DNA of 64,000 nt, from positions 4,898,001-4,962,000 of the forward strand of contig JADJXK010000002.1 in the NCBI GenBank assembly GCA_016710325.1, read 5' to 3'. The position numbers were made by a program, and so were the translations under genes. The notes beneath the pieces are model-generated. The model was not told the origin of the DNA and made no database searches. It saw only the letters and a list, made by a program, of their open reading frames with translations. The stretch is from Candidatus Leptofilum proximum (GTDB lineage: Bacteria; Chloroflexota; Anaerolineae; Promineifilales; Promineifilaceae). Of this stretch, positions 44,578 through 53,520 are shown one piece after another (position 1 is the first letter of the stretch; every line of letters starts with the position of its first letter).

Positions 44578-45641
44578 CACAAACAACACCAATCAACGGC
44601 AATGGCCACGCTGACGTCCTGGTTCGTGTTGAAGGTCTCAAGAAATACTTTCCCATCCGACGCGGTTGGCGCAGGCAGCAGGTCGGCGCGGTGCAGGCGG
44701 TGGATGGGCTGGATTTTGAGATTTATCGTGGGGAGACGCTGGGGCTGGTGGGCGAAAGCGGCTGCGGCAAATCGACGACGGGGCGACTGCTGTTGCAGCT
44801 GTTACGGCCGTCTGCCGGGCGCGTGCTCATGGACAACCGCGAGCTGACCTCGCTGTCCGCTGAGGAGCTGCGCGCCAGCCGCCGCCACATGCAGATGATC
44901 TTCCAGGATCCGTACGTCTCGCTCAATCCGCGTATGACGGTGGGGGAGATCATCGAGGAGCCGCTGCGGGTGCATAACGTGGGTGTTGGCCCGGCCACAC
45001 GCAGCAAGCGGGTGCAGGAGCTTCTGGCGCGGGTGGGGCTAAATCCGCACTACGTACACCGCTACCCGCACGAGTTTTCCGGCGGGCAGCGGCAGCGCAT
45101 TGGCATCGCCCGGGCTCTGGCCACCAACCCTGGCTTCATCGTGGCCGACGAGCCGATTTCGGCGCTGGACGTGTCGATCCAGGCGCAGGTAATCAACTTA
45201 CTAGATGATTTGAAGCAGGAGCTGGGGCTGACCTATCTCTTCATTGCCCACGACCTGGCGATGGTGCGCTACCTGAGCGACCGGGTGGCAGTGATGTACC
45301 TGGGGCGAATTGTGGAGTTGGGCGAGCGAGATGACGTGTTTGAACGGCCGTTACACCCTTACACCCAGGGTTTGCTTTCCGCCATTCCCATCCCTGATCC
45401 CATCAAGGAAGCCAGGCGAGAACGCATCATCTTGCAGGGCGACGTGCCCAACCCGGCGCGGCCACCGGCGGGCTGCCGCTTCCACCCCCGCTGCCCTTTT
45501 GCTACGGAGATTTGCCACACAGAAGACCCGGTGTTCCGCAACCTGGGCACAGCCGAAAAGCCACATCACGTGGCCTGCCATCATGCAGAAGAAATTGGCT
45601 TGAGGAGTGGGCATCCTCAGATGCCCACCGTCCGCATCTGA
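44574..45641 (+). CDS. Dipeptide/oligopeptide ABC transporter ATPase, DppF type
   Basis: The 355-residue ATPase has Walker A GESGCGKSTTGR, signature SGGQRQRIG, Walker B FIVADEPISALDVS and the C-terminal oligopeptide motif GCRFHPRCPFATEIC. It forms a heterodimer with the DppD-type protein. The final residues RSGHPQMPTVRI and the stop codon lie inside a 25-bp palindrome (45600-45658), so the natural C terminus may have been altered by repeat insertion. No peptide-binding protein is present within this window. Confidence 0.92.
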   Translation: MTQTTPINGNGHADVLVRVEGLKKYFPIRRGWRRQQVGAVQAVDGLDFEIYRGETLGLVGESGCGKSTTGRLLLQLLRPSAGRVLMDNRELTSLSAEELRASRRHMQMIFQDPYVSLNPRMTVGEIIEEPLRVHNVGVGPATRSKRVQELLARVGLNPHYVHRYPHEFSGGQRQRIGIARALATNPGFIVADEPISALDVSIQAQVINLLDDLKQELGLTYLFIAHDLAMVRYLSDRVAVMYLGRIVELGERDDVFERPLHPYTQGLLSAIPIPDPIKEARRERIILQGDVPNPARPPAGCRFHPRCPFATEICHTEDPVFRNLGTAEKPHHVACHHAEEIGLRSGHPQMPTVRI

Positions 45642-45658
45642 GGATGCCCACTCCTCAA
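45600..45658. repeat. Perfect 25-bp inverted repeat carrying the dppF-type stop codon
   Basis: Arms 45600-45624 and 45634-45658 are exact reverse complements (TTGAGGAGTGGGCATC at the outer end) around a 9-nt loop. The TGA stop (45639-45641) is inside the right arm. It could act as a bidirectional terminator toward the convergent CPBP gene. Confidence 0.85.
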
Positions 45659-45683
45659 ATTCAGGAATTAGATGCCTTAGTTG

Positions 45684-46652
45684 TTACGAAGCGGCCGTTG
45701 TGGCCATCAAGGTAATCAGCGCCAGCACCAGGTTGTAGCCAAAGTGGACAAAAATGGCGACGGTGGTGTTGTGCCGTTGCTTGATGGTGCCCAAAATTAC
45801 GGCAAGCAGGAAGAGCACCATCGTGGCCGGGTTCAGCAGGCCGTACTGTACGTGTACCACGGCAAACAGCAGCGAGGTGAACCAGATACCCAGCACCGGC
45901 TGGAGCGCGCCTCGGAACAAAATCTCTTCGCCAATGCCGGCCCCCACCGCCAGGCCCAGCCAATGCCAGAAGCCAAAGCCCTCGTACAGCCGTTCGCTGA
46001 GCGCCTCCACCTGGGCCACTTCCGCGGGGTCGATCAGCTCCCAGGCAGCGCCGCCCAGCGCCTGCAGCACCACCAGCAGGGCAATCCAGCCAAGGGCCTC
46101 CACCAGCTGACGGCCGTTTACCGGACCAAGATCCAGCCGTTGGAAAACGGCCGTCCAGTCCCGGCGCATTACTGCCCCCACGCCTAAAAAGGCAATCAGC
46201 ACAAAGCCCGCCTGCTGGACCAGAAACAGGGCGATGGACACACGCGGCAGGTTCTCGGTGAAGTTCTCCAGGCCGCCAATTACCTGGAGTATGACGCTGC
46301 CCGCAAAATAGCCGCTGAGGACCAGCGCCAGGGTGTGCAGCGGCGAATGCGGATTGATGGGCATCCACCGCTCCAGGCTGTGCCGGGTGGAGCGAAAGCT
46401 GACGATGACGCCCCAAACGGCCGTTGCCTGCAAAAAGATGCCAAACGCCACCGGGCTGTCCAGCTGCAAATTTACCATAGAGCGTAGCTCATTGGTCTGG
46501 AAAACAAACAAAACTCCCAGCAAAAACAGGGGCGCGTTCAGCCAGATCAGCAGCAGGTCAAACAGCTTGATAAACGTATCCGAATTTTGCTTCTTCACCA
46601 CGTTGGCCAGCACAATCAGCCCGACCACCAGTGTAATTTCAATGATTCCCAT
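45684..46652 (-). CDS. CPBP-family intramembrane metalloprotease
   Basis: The 322-residue membrane protein has eight or so helices and the CPBP motif GIGEEILFRGAL (EExxxR, near residue 236), with a later HVQYG-containing motif in LFAVVHVQYGLLNPA. Bacterial CPBP proteins resemble CAAX proteases and are often immunity or membrane-quality proteins. It lies 6 nt after the phosphatase gene, so they are co-transcribed. Confidence 0.87.
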   Translation of the reverse strand: MGIIEITLVVGLIVLANVVKKQNSDTFIKLFDLLLIWLNAPLFLLGVLFVFQTNELRSMVNLQLDSPVAFGIFLQATAVWGVIVSFRSTRHSLERWMPINPHSPLHTLALVLSGYFAGSVILQVIGGLENFTENLPRVSIALFLVQQAGFVLIAFLGVGAVMRRDWTAVFQRLDLGPVNGRQLVEALGWIALLVVLQALGGAAWELIDPAEVAQVEALSERLYEGFGFWHWLGLAVGAGIGEEILFRGALQPVLGIWFTSLLFAVVHVQYGLLNPATMVLFLLAVILGTIKQRHNTTVAIFVHFGYNLVLALITLMATTAAS

Positions 46653-46658
46653 GATTTT

Positions 46659-47264
46659 CTAAAAAGTGCGCCATGCTGGCGGCAGATGATCCCACAAATT
46701 CAGGTAAACCAGGTGCCAACGGCCGCGTTTCCACTCAATCAGGTTCAGGCTGGTGTTGTACAGCCAGAACGAAACCGAATCACTGCCGGTGGCCAGCCGC
46801 AAGACGGTGGAGAGGAGCCCGCCGTGGGCAATGCCCAGCACCGGCTGGCCGCTGGTTTCAGCGTCGTGCAGCAGGGCATACAGGGCAGCCTGGGCCTGCT
46901 GCTTGAAAGCGGCATAGATGTGCGACGGCTCGTAGATGGGCATGGCCTGGTACGGTGATTCGCTGAACGGCAGATGCTCCGATACGTAAAAATCGGCCTC
47001 GCGCAGGTAGGCATCGGTGTGCAGGGGGCAGTCCAGGGCTTTGCTGAGGGGAGCGGCCGTTTCCTGGGCGCGAAGCAAAGGGCTGGTGCGGACGCAGCCA
47101 ATCTCCAGCCGTGAGTTGTTGTCCAGGCGGGCGTGGGTGGCCAGCCAGGTGCCTAACAGTTTGGCCTGCCGCTGCCCCAAATCGGTAAGTGGGCTGTTCC
47201 AATCTTCATCATCCCGCTGCACTTGCCAACGCGATTGTCCATGCCGGGCAAGGTAAATTTTCAT
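46659..47264 (-). CDS. Histidine phosphatase (phosphoglycerate mutase-like) protein
   Basis: ATG 47264 gives MKIYLARHGQSRW with the catalytic RHG at residues 7-9; a frame to 47354 runs through a repeat. The second catalytic His is in GIAHGGLLSTVLR. Members dephosphorylate sugars, nucleotides or other small phosphates, and specificity is unknown. About 202 residues, normal. Followed at 6 nt by a CPBP gene. Confidence 0.88.
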   Translation of the reverse strand: MKIYLARHGQSRWQVQRDDEDWNSPLTDLGQRQAKLLGTWLATHARLDNNSRLEIGCVRTSPLLRAQETAAPLSKALDCPLHTDAYLREADFYVSEHLPFSESPYQAMPIYEPSHIYAAFKQQAQAALYALLHDAETSGQPVLGIAHGGLLSTVLRLATGSDSVSFWLYNTSLNLIEWKRGRWHLVYLNLWDHLPPAWRTF

Positions 47265-47314
47265 GGGCCAAGTATATGCCAACGGCCTGAAACGGGAAAA
47301 TGGCTGGTGGAGAG

Positions 47315-47378
47315 TTGAAACGTGAAACGTGAAACGTGACCAGAGTGACATCACGTTTCACGCTTCACGTTTCACGCC
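47315..47378. repeat. GTGAAACGT tandem inverted repeat between divergent genes
   Basis: Three GAAACGTGAAACGT-type units are followed by TCACGTTTCACGCTTCACGT. This copy lies upstream of the phosphatase and of the YprB-like gene, so it is not at a 3' end. Confidence 0.8.
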
Positions 47379-47456
47379 AAACCCCAGAAAATCCCAAAGA
47401 GCCAAAAAGCTTAGCATGGTTGCCATTCCTCGGCGGGCGGCTTACAATCAGAACAT

Positions 47457-48791
47457 ATGGCCGACAAAAAGGACGAGCTAAAGGCAAAACTGCGCCGTTT
47501 GGGCGTGGTGAAGGGGGCGCGCGATCTCAAACCAGCGCGTGAGTTAAAACCTGCCCCGCCCGCGGATGAGGAATTGGTACGGCCGTTCTCCCCCCCACAC
47601 CCCCTCCGCTACCCAGACGTCGAGGAAGATTTTCAGCCTTTGGAAACACTCCTGCCCGGCGGCCAGCTGGTGGAAACGGCCGAAGGCAGCTGCTTTGTGC
47701 TGGACCACGTCTATGCCCTGGAACACCAGCACGGCAATGACCGGCTGGCCGACCTGCTTACTTTCAGTCCGGCGGCCGCGGCGCCCTTTGTGCAAGATGC
47801 CCGCCTGGCGCAGCACGACTTTCGTGACTTCCTTTTTTTGGACACGGAAACGACGGGATTGGCCGGGGCGGGCACGCTGGCCTTTATGGTGGGGGTGGGC
47901 TTTTTTGAGCCGGGCAGCCAGGGCGAATGTTTTGTGGTGCGCCAATATTTCCTGCGCGATCATGGCGATGAGCCAGCCCTGCTGCTGCTGCTGGACGAAT
48001 TGCTGGCGGGGAAAGCGGGGTTGGTGACGTTTAACGGCCGTTCCTTCGACATCCCCCTGTTGGAAGGCCGTTTCCTGATGAACCGCATGCCCACTGATTT
48101 GCGCGAACGGCCGCACCTGGACTTGCTGCACCCGGCGCGGCGGCTGTGGCGCCACCGTCTGGGTTCCTGTGCGTTGGGCTCATTGGAAGGCAGCCTGCTG
48201 GGGCTGCGCCGCAGCCAGGATGATGTGCCCGGCTGGCTCATTCCCAGCCTGTACAACAACTACCTGCGCAGCGGCGACGCCCGCGAGCTGGTGCGCGTGT
48301 TTTACCACAACCAGATCGACATGGTATCGATGGTGACGCTGGCGGCGCGAGTAACGCGCCTGCTCAGCCAGCCGGACCCGGCCGATCACCCCATCGACCT
48401 GTACAGCCTGGGTAAGTGGCAGGCCGATCTGGGCTTCAGCGATGCCGCCGAGCAAACGCTGCGGCTGGCGGCCCAGGGGGATTTACCTCTGGAGCTGTAC
48501 CACCAAAATTTGTACCAGTTAGGTTTACTGTTGAAGCGAAACGGCCGTGCCGCCGAAGCGCTCCCCCTGTGGCAGCAAATTGCCGCCACCACCTTTGAAG
48601 ACGTCACGGCACACCTGGAGCTGGCCAAGTATTACGAATGGCAAACACAGGAGCTGCCCCAGGCCATCTTCTGGACCGAGCAGGCGCTGAACCTGCTGGC
48701 CAGCGGCGGGCAGCGGCGCACCTACAATCCTGTACATGACGAGTTGGCGCACCGCCTGGCCCGCCTCCAGCGCAAATTAGCCGAAGCGTGA
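47457..48791 (+). CDS. Ribonuclease H-like exonuclease, YprB type, with C-terminal helical repeats
   Basis: The 444-residue protein contains the DnaQ/RNase H-like exonuclease motif LDTETTGLAGAG (near residue 128), then TFNGRSFDIPLL (near 192) and a later acidic motif in YHNQIDMVSM, the pattern of the YprB_RNaseH_like family. Residues 315-440 contain TPR-like pairs (ALPLWQQIAATTFEDVTAHL). YprB-type proteins are predicted 3'-5' nucleases of unclear target. The longer plus frame beginning at 47336 is not used. Confidence 0.82.
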   Translation: MADKKDELKAKLRRLGVVKGARDLKPARELKPAPPADEELVRPFSPPHPLRYPDVEEDFQPLETLLPGGQLVETAEGSCFVLDHVYALEHQHGNDRLADLLTFSPAAAAPFVQDARLAQHDFRDFLFLDTETTGLAGAGTLAFMVGVGFFEPGSQGECFVVRQYFLRDHGDEPALLLLLDELLAGKAGLVTFNGRSFDIPLLEGRFLMNRMPTDLRERPHLDLLHPARRLWRHRLGSCALGSLEGSLLGLRRSQDDVPGWLIPSLYNNYLRSGDARELVRVFYHNQIDMVSMVTLAARVTRLLSQPDPADHPIDLYSLGKWQADLGFSDAAEQTLRLAAQGDLPLELYHQNLYQLGLLLKRNGRAAEALPLWQQIAATTFEDVTAHLELAKYYEWQTQELPQAIFWTEQALNLLASGGQRRTYNPVHDELAHRLARLQRKLAEA

Positions 48792-48809
48792 CATACAATT
48801 TCCGGTCGA

Positions 48810-48841
48810 GATTGGCTCAATCTTCAAGATTGGGCCAATCT
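48810..48841. repeat. GATTGGCTCAATC/GATTGGGCCAATC inverted repeat
   Basis: Lies between the YprB-type stop (48791) and the convergent surface-protein stop (48858). Same family as the terminator at 4940-4978. Confidence 0.75.
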
Positions 48842-48857
48842 GAAAAGCGGAACGTTT

Positions 48858-49670
48858 TTAGTAATCCTGCCACCAATCCTTGCGTGAGCGTGGATCCAGG
48901 AAGTTACCCACATCCCGGACCGAAACTTTAATCTCGCTGCCCAACGCCCGGCCAAAGGCCTGGTGGCCTTGCAGCGCTGGGAGTTGGCTTCGCCCGGCCG
49001 CCGCCAGCGAGTTGTAAAGGCCGATGAGCTTTGGATCGACGCACACATCTTCGATGTGGATGGTGTAGCCGCCCACCACGTTGTCTTCGCGGGTGTACTT
49101 GAGCGTGATGCGGTTTTCCGCTGCGTAGAGCACCATCACATCGTGGTTGCCGCCGATGTCGTAGCCGGAATCGGGGACATGGATGGTTTCGCCAGGTGTG
49201 GTTTGCATGCCGAGCAGGTTGGTATCCCAGGAGTCCATCAACTCGCCACGGCAGCCGCACTGCCAGTCCCAGCGGTAAATCTGGTAGGCGTTGCTAAAGT
49301 TTGGCAGGCGCGGCGTGGCAAAGAGGGTATCTAGCTGCGGCGCATTGGGATCGATGTTGCCCGCGTAGTCCACCAGCGTTAGCGCGGCGCTGGTTGGTTC
49401 ATAGCCGCGAATAGCCAGGTTGATGTCTGGATGCTGATCGGCGGGAATGTTTGACGGTTCAGAGGCGATGGGAATTTGATCATAGCTGGCATTGGGCAGA
49501 TCGCAGGAGACTTGCTTCATGATCAGGGGAAGGTACAGCACTTCATTGCTTGAAGCGGTGCGTTGGGCGTAGGTGGTCCCCGTTCTCCCATTCGCCAGCG
49601 TCAGAACCAGCACCCCCAGGCCAAGAATGAACAGGAGGGCGCCGATAAACAATTTGCTCTGCTTCTTCAT
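48858..49670 (-). CDS. Exported protein of unknown function with YLPLIMKQ segment
   Basis: ATG 49670 gives MKKQSKLFIGALLFILGLGV, a signal anchor; GGAG lies about 10 nt upstream, and a TTG at 49688 is less likely. After the anchor comes VLYLPLIMKQVSC, similar to the NVYLPFVVRP end of the beta-helix protein. The 270-residue chain has Cys pairs (WQCGCRGEL) and beta-rich segments (VMVLYAAENRITLKYTRED). No domain family is recognised, and it stands alone between divergent neighbours. Confidence 0.7.
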   Translation of the reverse strand: MKKQSKLFIGALLFILGLGVLVLTLANGRTGTTYAQRTASSNEVLYLPLIMKQVSCDLPNASYDQIPIASEPSNIPADQHPDINLAIRGYEPTSAALTLVDYAGNIDPNAPQLDTLFATPRLPNFSNAYQIYRWDWQCGCRGELMDSWDTNLLGMQTTPGETIHVPDSGYDIGGNHDVMVLYAAENRITLKYTREDNVVGGYTIHIEDVCVDPKLIGLYNSLAAAGRSQLPALQGHQAFGRALGSEIKVSVRDVGNFLDPRSRKDWWQDY

Positions 49671-49955
49671 CTTTATTCTACTCTCCAATTTACATAACTT
49701 AAGGATATGTTAGCTTATCCAGGTCGAAAGTGCGTTGGATGCTGACGGCTAATTTGCAGCCTGGGAAGCATAGTTTAGTCTGGCCCAAAAGGATCGTTTT
49801 TATATCTAAGATATATCCTCTCATTTATCTGCGGTTCATAATAACGGCCGTTCCCTCCCACCATCTGCCCGCTTGTTTGCCTGTTTGGGGCAGAGGTGGG
49901 ACCATTAAGCGGGGCGTTTTCCCCGTTTGGCAGCAGGACGATGAAGGACATTGGC

Positions 49956-50894
49956 ATGGAAGAATCCTTGGAAGAATCCTTTCTGGATCAGGTGAGGCTG
50001 GGCCACACCGAGTGGTATCGCTACTTTTTTGGTGTAGTGTCCATTCTGTTTTTTTGGCTGGTCTTGGGTTCGTTGTTTGTAGTGGTGCCGCTGGTGTGGG
50101 TGATGATTGATGGCGACCCGGAAACGGCCGTAGACCTGCAAACGGGCCTGATTACCGGCGTGAACCCGATGATCAACTATGTGGCCCTGAACCTGAGCTT
50201 TGGCATGATGATTGTGGGCGTGTTTGTGGCGGTGCGTTTTGTGCATGGACGGCCGTTTCGCTCCATCATCACCCCGGCCAAACGATTTAACTGGCGGCGT
50301 ATGTGGCAGGGGTTTGGCCTCTGGCTGCTGCTGGTAACGCTGGCCAGCGTGGTGGAGTACCTGATCAACCCGGAGATTTACACCGTTGTGTTTAATGCCC
50401 GCCGCTTCTTGCCCTTTGCCCTGGTGGCGCTGCTGCTGACCCCTATGCAAACCACCGCCGAAGAGCTGCTGTTTCGCGGCTACCTGCTGCAGGCCACTGG
50501 CCATTTGGGACGCAACTTTGTGGTGCTGTCGCTGGTCAACGGCATTCTGTTCATGCTGCCGCACCTGGGCAATCCGGAGCTAGCGGCCAGCGTCATTTTG
50601 CTACCGCTGTTCTACCTGAGCATCGGCGCCTTTTTTGCCACCATCACCCTGCAGGACAATTCAGCGGCGCTGGCCATCGGTGCTCACGCCGCCAACAATC
50701 TCTACTCGGCGCTGTTTGCCAACTACACCGGTTCGGCCCTGCAAACCGAATCGATCTTCCTGGTGACGGAGCTGGATGCTGTGTACGCCCTGGTCTCGTT
50801 TTGGGCGATGGCGGTGATTTTTTACCTGGTTTTGTTCCGGCGGCGCAAAGAAGTGCCGCTGGCCGTGGGGAGCACACAAGATGACGCAGTTTGA
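49956..50894 (+). CDS. CPBP-family intramembrane metalloprotease, first of two
   Basis: ATG 49956 (MEESLEESFLDQ) has AAGGA 7 nt upstream; ATG 49941 is an alternative and 49896 unsupported. The ~312-residue protein has many helices and the CPBP motifs TTAEELLFRGYLLQA (EExxxR) and HAANNLYSAL. It overlaps the next CPBP gene by 14 nt, indicating coupled expression. The 49671-49955 gap holds one ACGGCCGT palindrome and no gene. Confidence 0.87.
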   Translation: MEESLEESFLDQVRLGHTEWYRYFFGVVSILFFWLVLGSLFVVVPLVWVMIDGDPETAVDLQTGLITGVNPMINYVALNLSFGMMIVGVFVAVRFVHGRPFRSIITPAKRFNWRRMWQGFGLWLLLVTLASVVEYLINPEIYTVVFNARRFLPFALVALLLTPMQTTAEELLFRGYLLQATGHLGRNFVVLSLVNGILFMLPHLGNPELAASVILLPLFYLSIGAFFATITLQDNSAALAIGAHAANNLYSALFANYTGSALQTESIFLVTELDAVYALVSFWAMAVIFYLVLFRRRKEVPLAVGSTQDDAV

Positions 50895-51657
50895 ACAGCC
50901 CAAAGCTGTACCGGAGCAGCCGGTTGAAGTCAGCCCGCCGCCCCAGAGCTGGCTGGACCTTGCGTCGTATCTGCTGGTGGGCATTGGCTCCTTTTTGCTG
51001 GTGTCTACCCTGATTGCCACTCAGTTTCAAGAGCTGAGTTTGGGCGCCTCTTTTCTGCTTTTTCTGGCCAATTTTTTCTGCCTGGGCGGCACGACGGTTT
51101 TGCTGGGCATCCGGCGTGGAAATGTAAGCTGGGCGCAGTTGGGGTTACGGCCGTTCCGCTGGCGCTGGCAGTGGCTGTTGATTGGCATTGGGCTGGCGGT
51201 GCTGCTGCTGCCCGGCCGGGCGGTACTCGGGCTGCTGGTGCAAATACTTGTCGAGGGTAACCTGGACAGCCTGCAGGCGCGCAGCGATCTCATCCTGGGC
51301 GGGGCGCTGGAATTTTCCTGGCTGGGCTTCTTGAGCACGTTTGTTGGTGTGGGCATCCTGGTGCCCATTTCTGAGGAGCTCTACTTTCGCGGCCTGCTGC
51401 ACACCTGGTTTTGGGGCAAAACGAGCCGCGTCTGGCTGCGGGTGCTGGCCAGCAGTGCCCTCTTTGCCCTGGCCCACGCCGACAGCCTCAGCGTGGTGGC
51501 GGCCAGTTCGGTGATTGGCGTGGTTAACGCCATCGCCTATGAGCGCACACGCTCGCTCTTCATTCCCATTGTGGTGCACGTGACGACCAACAGCGCGGCG
51601 GCTGTCCTGCTGTACCTCTCGCTGGCGCTGATGGAACTGTTTCCTATGTTGCAGTAG
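50881..51657 (+). CDS. CPBP-family intramembrane metalloprotease, second of two
   Basis: The 258-residue protein has the CPBP motif PISEELYFRGLLHTW and LFALAHADSL. It starts within the end of the preceding CPBP gene in another frame. Two adjacent CPBP genes suggest heteromer formation or redundancy; a third lies at 45684. Substrates unknown. Confidence 0.87.
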   Translation: MTQFEQPKAVPEQPVEVSPPPQSWLDLASYLLVGIGSFLLVSTLIATQFQELSLGASFLLFLANFFCLGGTTVLLGIRRGNVSWAQLGLRPFRWRWQWLLIGIGLAVLLLPGRAVLGLLVQILVEGNLDSLQARSDLILGGALEFSWLGFLSTFVGVGILVPISEELYFRGLLHTWFWGKTSRVWLRVLASSALFALAHADSLSVVAASSVIGVVNAIAYERTRSLFIPIVVHVTTNSAAAVLLYLSLALMELFPMLQ

Positions 51658-51720
51658 ACCAAACGTGGAACGGCCGTTCCCCTTTCGTGCATCAGTACAA
51701 AAAAAGATCTGACATACTGT

Positions 51721-51749
51721 AAATTAGCGGCCGAACAGCCGCTAATTTT
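51721..51749 (+). terminator. Hairpin after the CPBP pair
   Basis: AAATTAGCGG pairs with CCGCTAATTT across 8 nt, followed by TG, 63 nt after the CPBP stop and 40 nt before the next ATG. Short T-run, so either a terminator or a leader element. Confidence 0.55.
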
Positions 51750-51789
51750 GTTAGTGGTCTGATCCGCAGACCGGGAGTATTGACCTATC

Positions 51790-53406
51790 ATGACAATTCC
51801 TAAAGTTTTAGCCCTGTTTTCTCTGTTATCCCTGTGGCTGTTGGCCACTGCCTGTACGCCCGAAACTGGACCTGGGGTGGAGGCAACGGCCGTTCCGCCC
51901 ACCCTCACCGAGCCCACCGCATCTGCAACAGATGTGCCGCCACCCACACCGACCGACGAGGCTGCGGCCGAACCGGAACCAACGGCCGAATTGGAGCCGA
52001 CGGCCGTTCCCACCAATGACCTCACTTCGTTTATGACGACCGTCCAGACCGCGCTGGCGGAGCGCGATTTTGACCGACTCGTCAGCCTCATGAGCGATCC
52101 GTTTGCCTTTGGCAATTACCGCTCGGAATGGCAGCAGTTTACGCCCGCCGAGATACGGCCGCTGCTGGAAAACTGGCTGCCAGACGGTGCTGCGTTGCAG
52201 TTCAGCCCTGCAGATACAGACCTGAGCGTCATGCTGGATGGCCAACCCGCCCAAACGATGCTGGGTCCCGACGTGCCGGTTGTGGCCGCGTGGCACAGCA
52301 CCGGCTGGGGCACTGAAGGTGAAGATGAGGCGATTTTGTTTGTGGTGGAGGAGGGAGACGGCCGTTTTGCCCTCAAAGCGTTGCTCTATGCGCCGCTTGG
52401 TTTCTTGCCTGTGTCTGGCGAGCTGCCTGTGCAGGACGAACAGCCTGCGCCTGTGGGGCTGCTCTACAGCCAGCCAGACGGCAGCCTGTGGCAGGTTGGT
52501 GCCGATGGCCAGCCGCAGCAGCTCTGGTATCAGGAAGGGATTACGGCCGTTCCGTCCCCCGACGGGCAGCACGCCTTTTTCCAGGTCCAGGGGGATTTGT
52601 GGCTGTTGGACATCGCTTCTGGCGAAACGCGTGCCTTAACCACCGATCGTGACGAGCAAGGCACGCATCTGGCAGGATTCCACTGGTGGTACGACAATGA
52701 CACAATTCTCAGCGGCGTCTGGCTGGAATTGAATGCGGAAGGCGGCCCGAATTTGGGGCACCCGGCGCTGATTGACATCACCAGCGGCGATGTCACCGTG
52801 CTGGACGATCAGCACTTGATGAGCAGCAGCCCTGCCGTCGCTGGCGACGGTGCCATTGCCTATTCAACCGCACCGCAGAGTGCTGAAGACAACCAGTTGG
52901 CCTGGATTTACGATCCAGAAACAGGCGTGGCAGCCTTTGACATGGCCGCTTTTGCCGGGGCGCCCACAGGCTCCTACACAGCGCCTGCCTGGTCGGTGGA
53001 CGGCCGTTTCCTGGCCTGGCTTGTCTCCGATGGGCAAAACATGCATATTGCCGTGTTTGACCTGGAAAGCGGCAGCGTGGCCAACCTGCCCTCCTTCCCG
53101 CCTGCGGCCTTTGGCGGACCATACCCCAATCCCATTTTCAGTGAAGATCCCGGCTGGCTGGCCCTGCGGCAGTTCTACAACGATCCCGCGCGGAACGGCT
53201 TGTGGCTTTACAGCCAGAACGGACAGGAACCCCTGTTTATCGCTGAAAACGGCGGTGAAGCGCTCTGGCTCAACGAGCACGTGCTGCTGTTCATCGACTA
53301 CGACGAGAACTTCAACGGCACGCTGCAGCAGTACGATGTCCTCACCGGCATTCGCTCCGCCGTCACTTTGCCAGACGTGTTCCAGATTTTTGGCATCATT
53401 GAGTGA
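51790..53406 (+). CDS. Lipoprotein with C-terminal TolB/WD40-like beta-propeller
   Basis: The 538-residue protein has a lipoprotein signal (MTIPKVLALFSLLSLWLLAT then AC), with the acylated Cys near residue 22. A Pro/Thr/Ala-rich linker follows, then an NTF2-like-looking region (LTSFMTTVQTALAERDFDRL) and, from residue ~225, propeller-like blades (SQPDGSLWQVGADGQPQQLW, SPDGQHAFFQVQGDLWLLD, WSVDGRFLAWLVSDGQNM). These blades read like TolB-type WD40 repeats. Exported sensor or binding protein; no ligand known. Confidence 0.75.
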   Translation: MTIPKVLALFSLLSLWLLATACTPETGPGVEATAVPPTLTEPTASATDVPPPTPTDEAAAEPEPTAELEPTAVPTNDLTSFMTTVQTALAERDFDRLVSLMSDPFAFGNYRSEWQQFTPAEIRPLLENWLPDGAALQFSPADTDLSVMLDGQPAQTMLGPDVPVVAAWHSTGWGTEGEDEAILFVVEEGDGRFALKALLYAPLGFLPVSGELPVQDEQPAPVGLLYSQPDGSLWQVGADGQPQQLWYQEGITAVPSPDGQHAFFQVQGDLWLLDIASGETRALTTDRDEQGTHLAGFHWWYDNDTILSGVWLELNAEGGPNLGHPALIDITSGDVTVLDDQHLMSSSPAVAGDGAIAYSTAPQSAEDNQLAWIYDPETGVAAFDMAAFAGAPTGSYTAPAWSVDGRFLAWLVSDGQNMHIAVFDLESGSVANLPSFPPAAFGGPYPNPIFSEDPGWLALRQFYNDPARNGLWLYSQNGQEPLFIAENGGEALWLNEHVLLFIDYDENFNGTLQQYDVLTGIRSAVTLPDVFQIFGIIE

Positions 53407-53411
53407 TGCGT

Positions 53412-53482
53412 GAAATATGAAACGTGAAACGTGATGCGTGAAGGGGCGCAGTCACGTTTCACGTTTTACGTTTCATATTTTC
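53412..53482. repeat. GTGAAACGTGA/TCACGTTTCAC inverted repeat at lipoprotein stop
   Basis: GAAATATGAAACGTGAAACG is nearly complementary to the distal ACGTTTTACGTTTCATAT. It starts within ten bases of the TGA stop. Four copies of the unit occur. Confidence 0.8.
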
Positions 53483-53520
53483 TCTTTGGCTTGCTCATCG
53501 TGGCGGGGCATAATACCGGC

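Noticed and set aside
47265..47354. Extended start for the histidine phosphatase
   Set aside because: The added residues come from the GTGAAACG repeat; RHG at residues 7-9 is expected after ATG 47264.
45684..51657. A bacteriocin/immunity cluster built around three CPBP proteases
   Set aside because: No precursor peptide, radical-SAM, YcaO or exporter gene is present; the CPBP genes are probably housekeeping membrane proteins.
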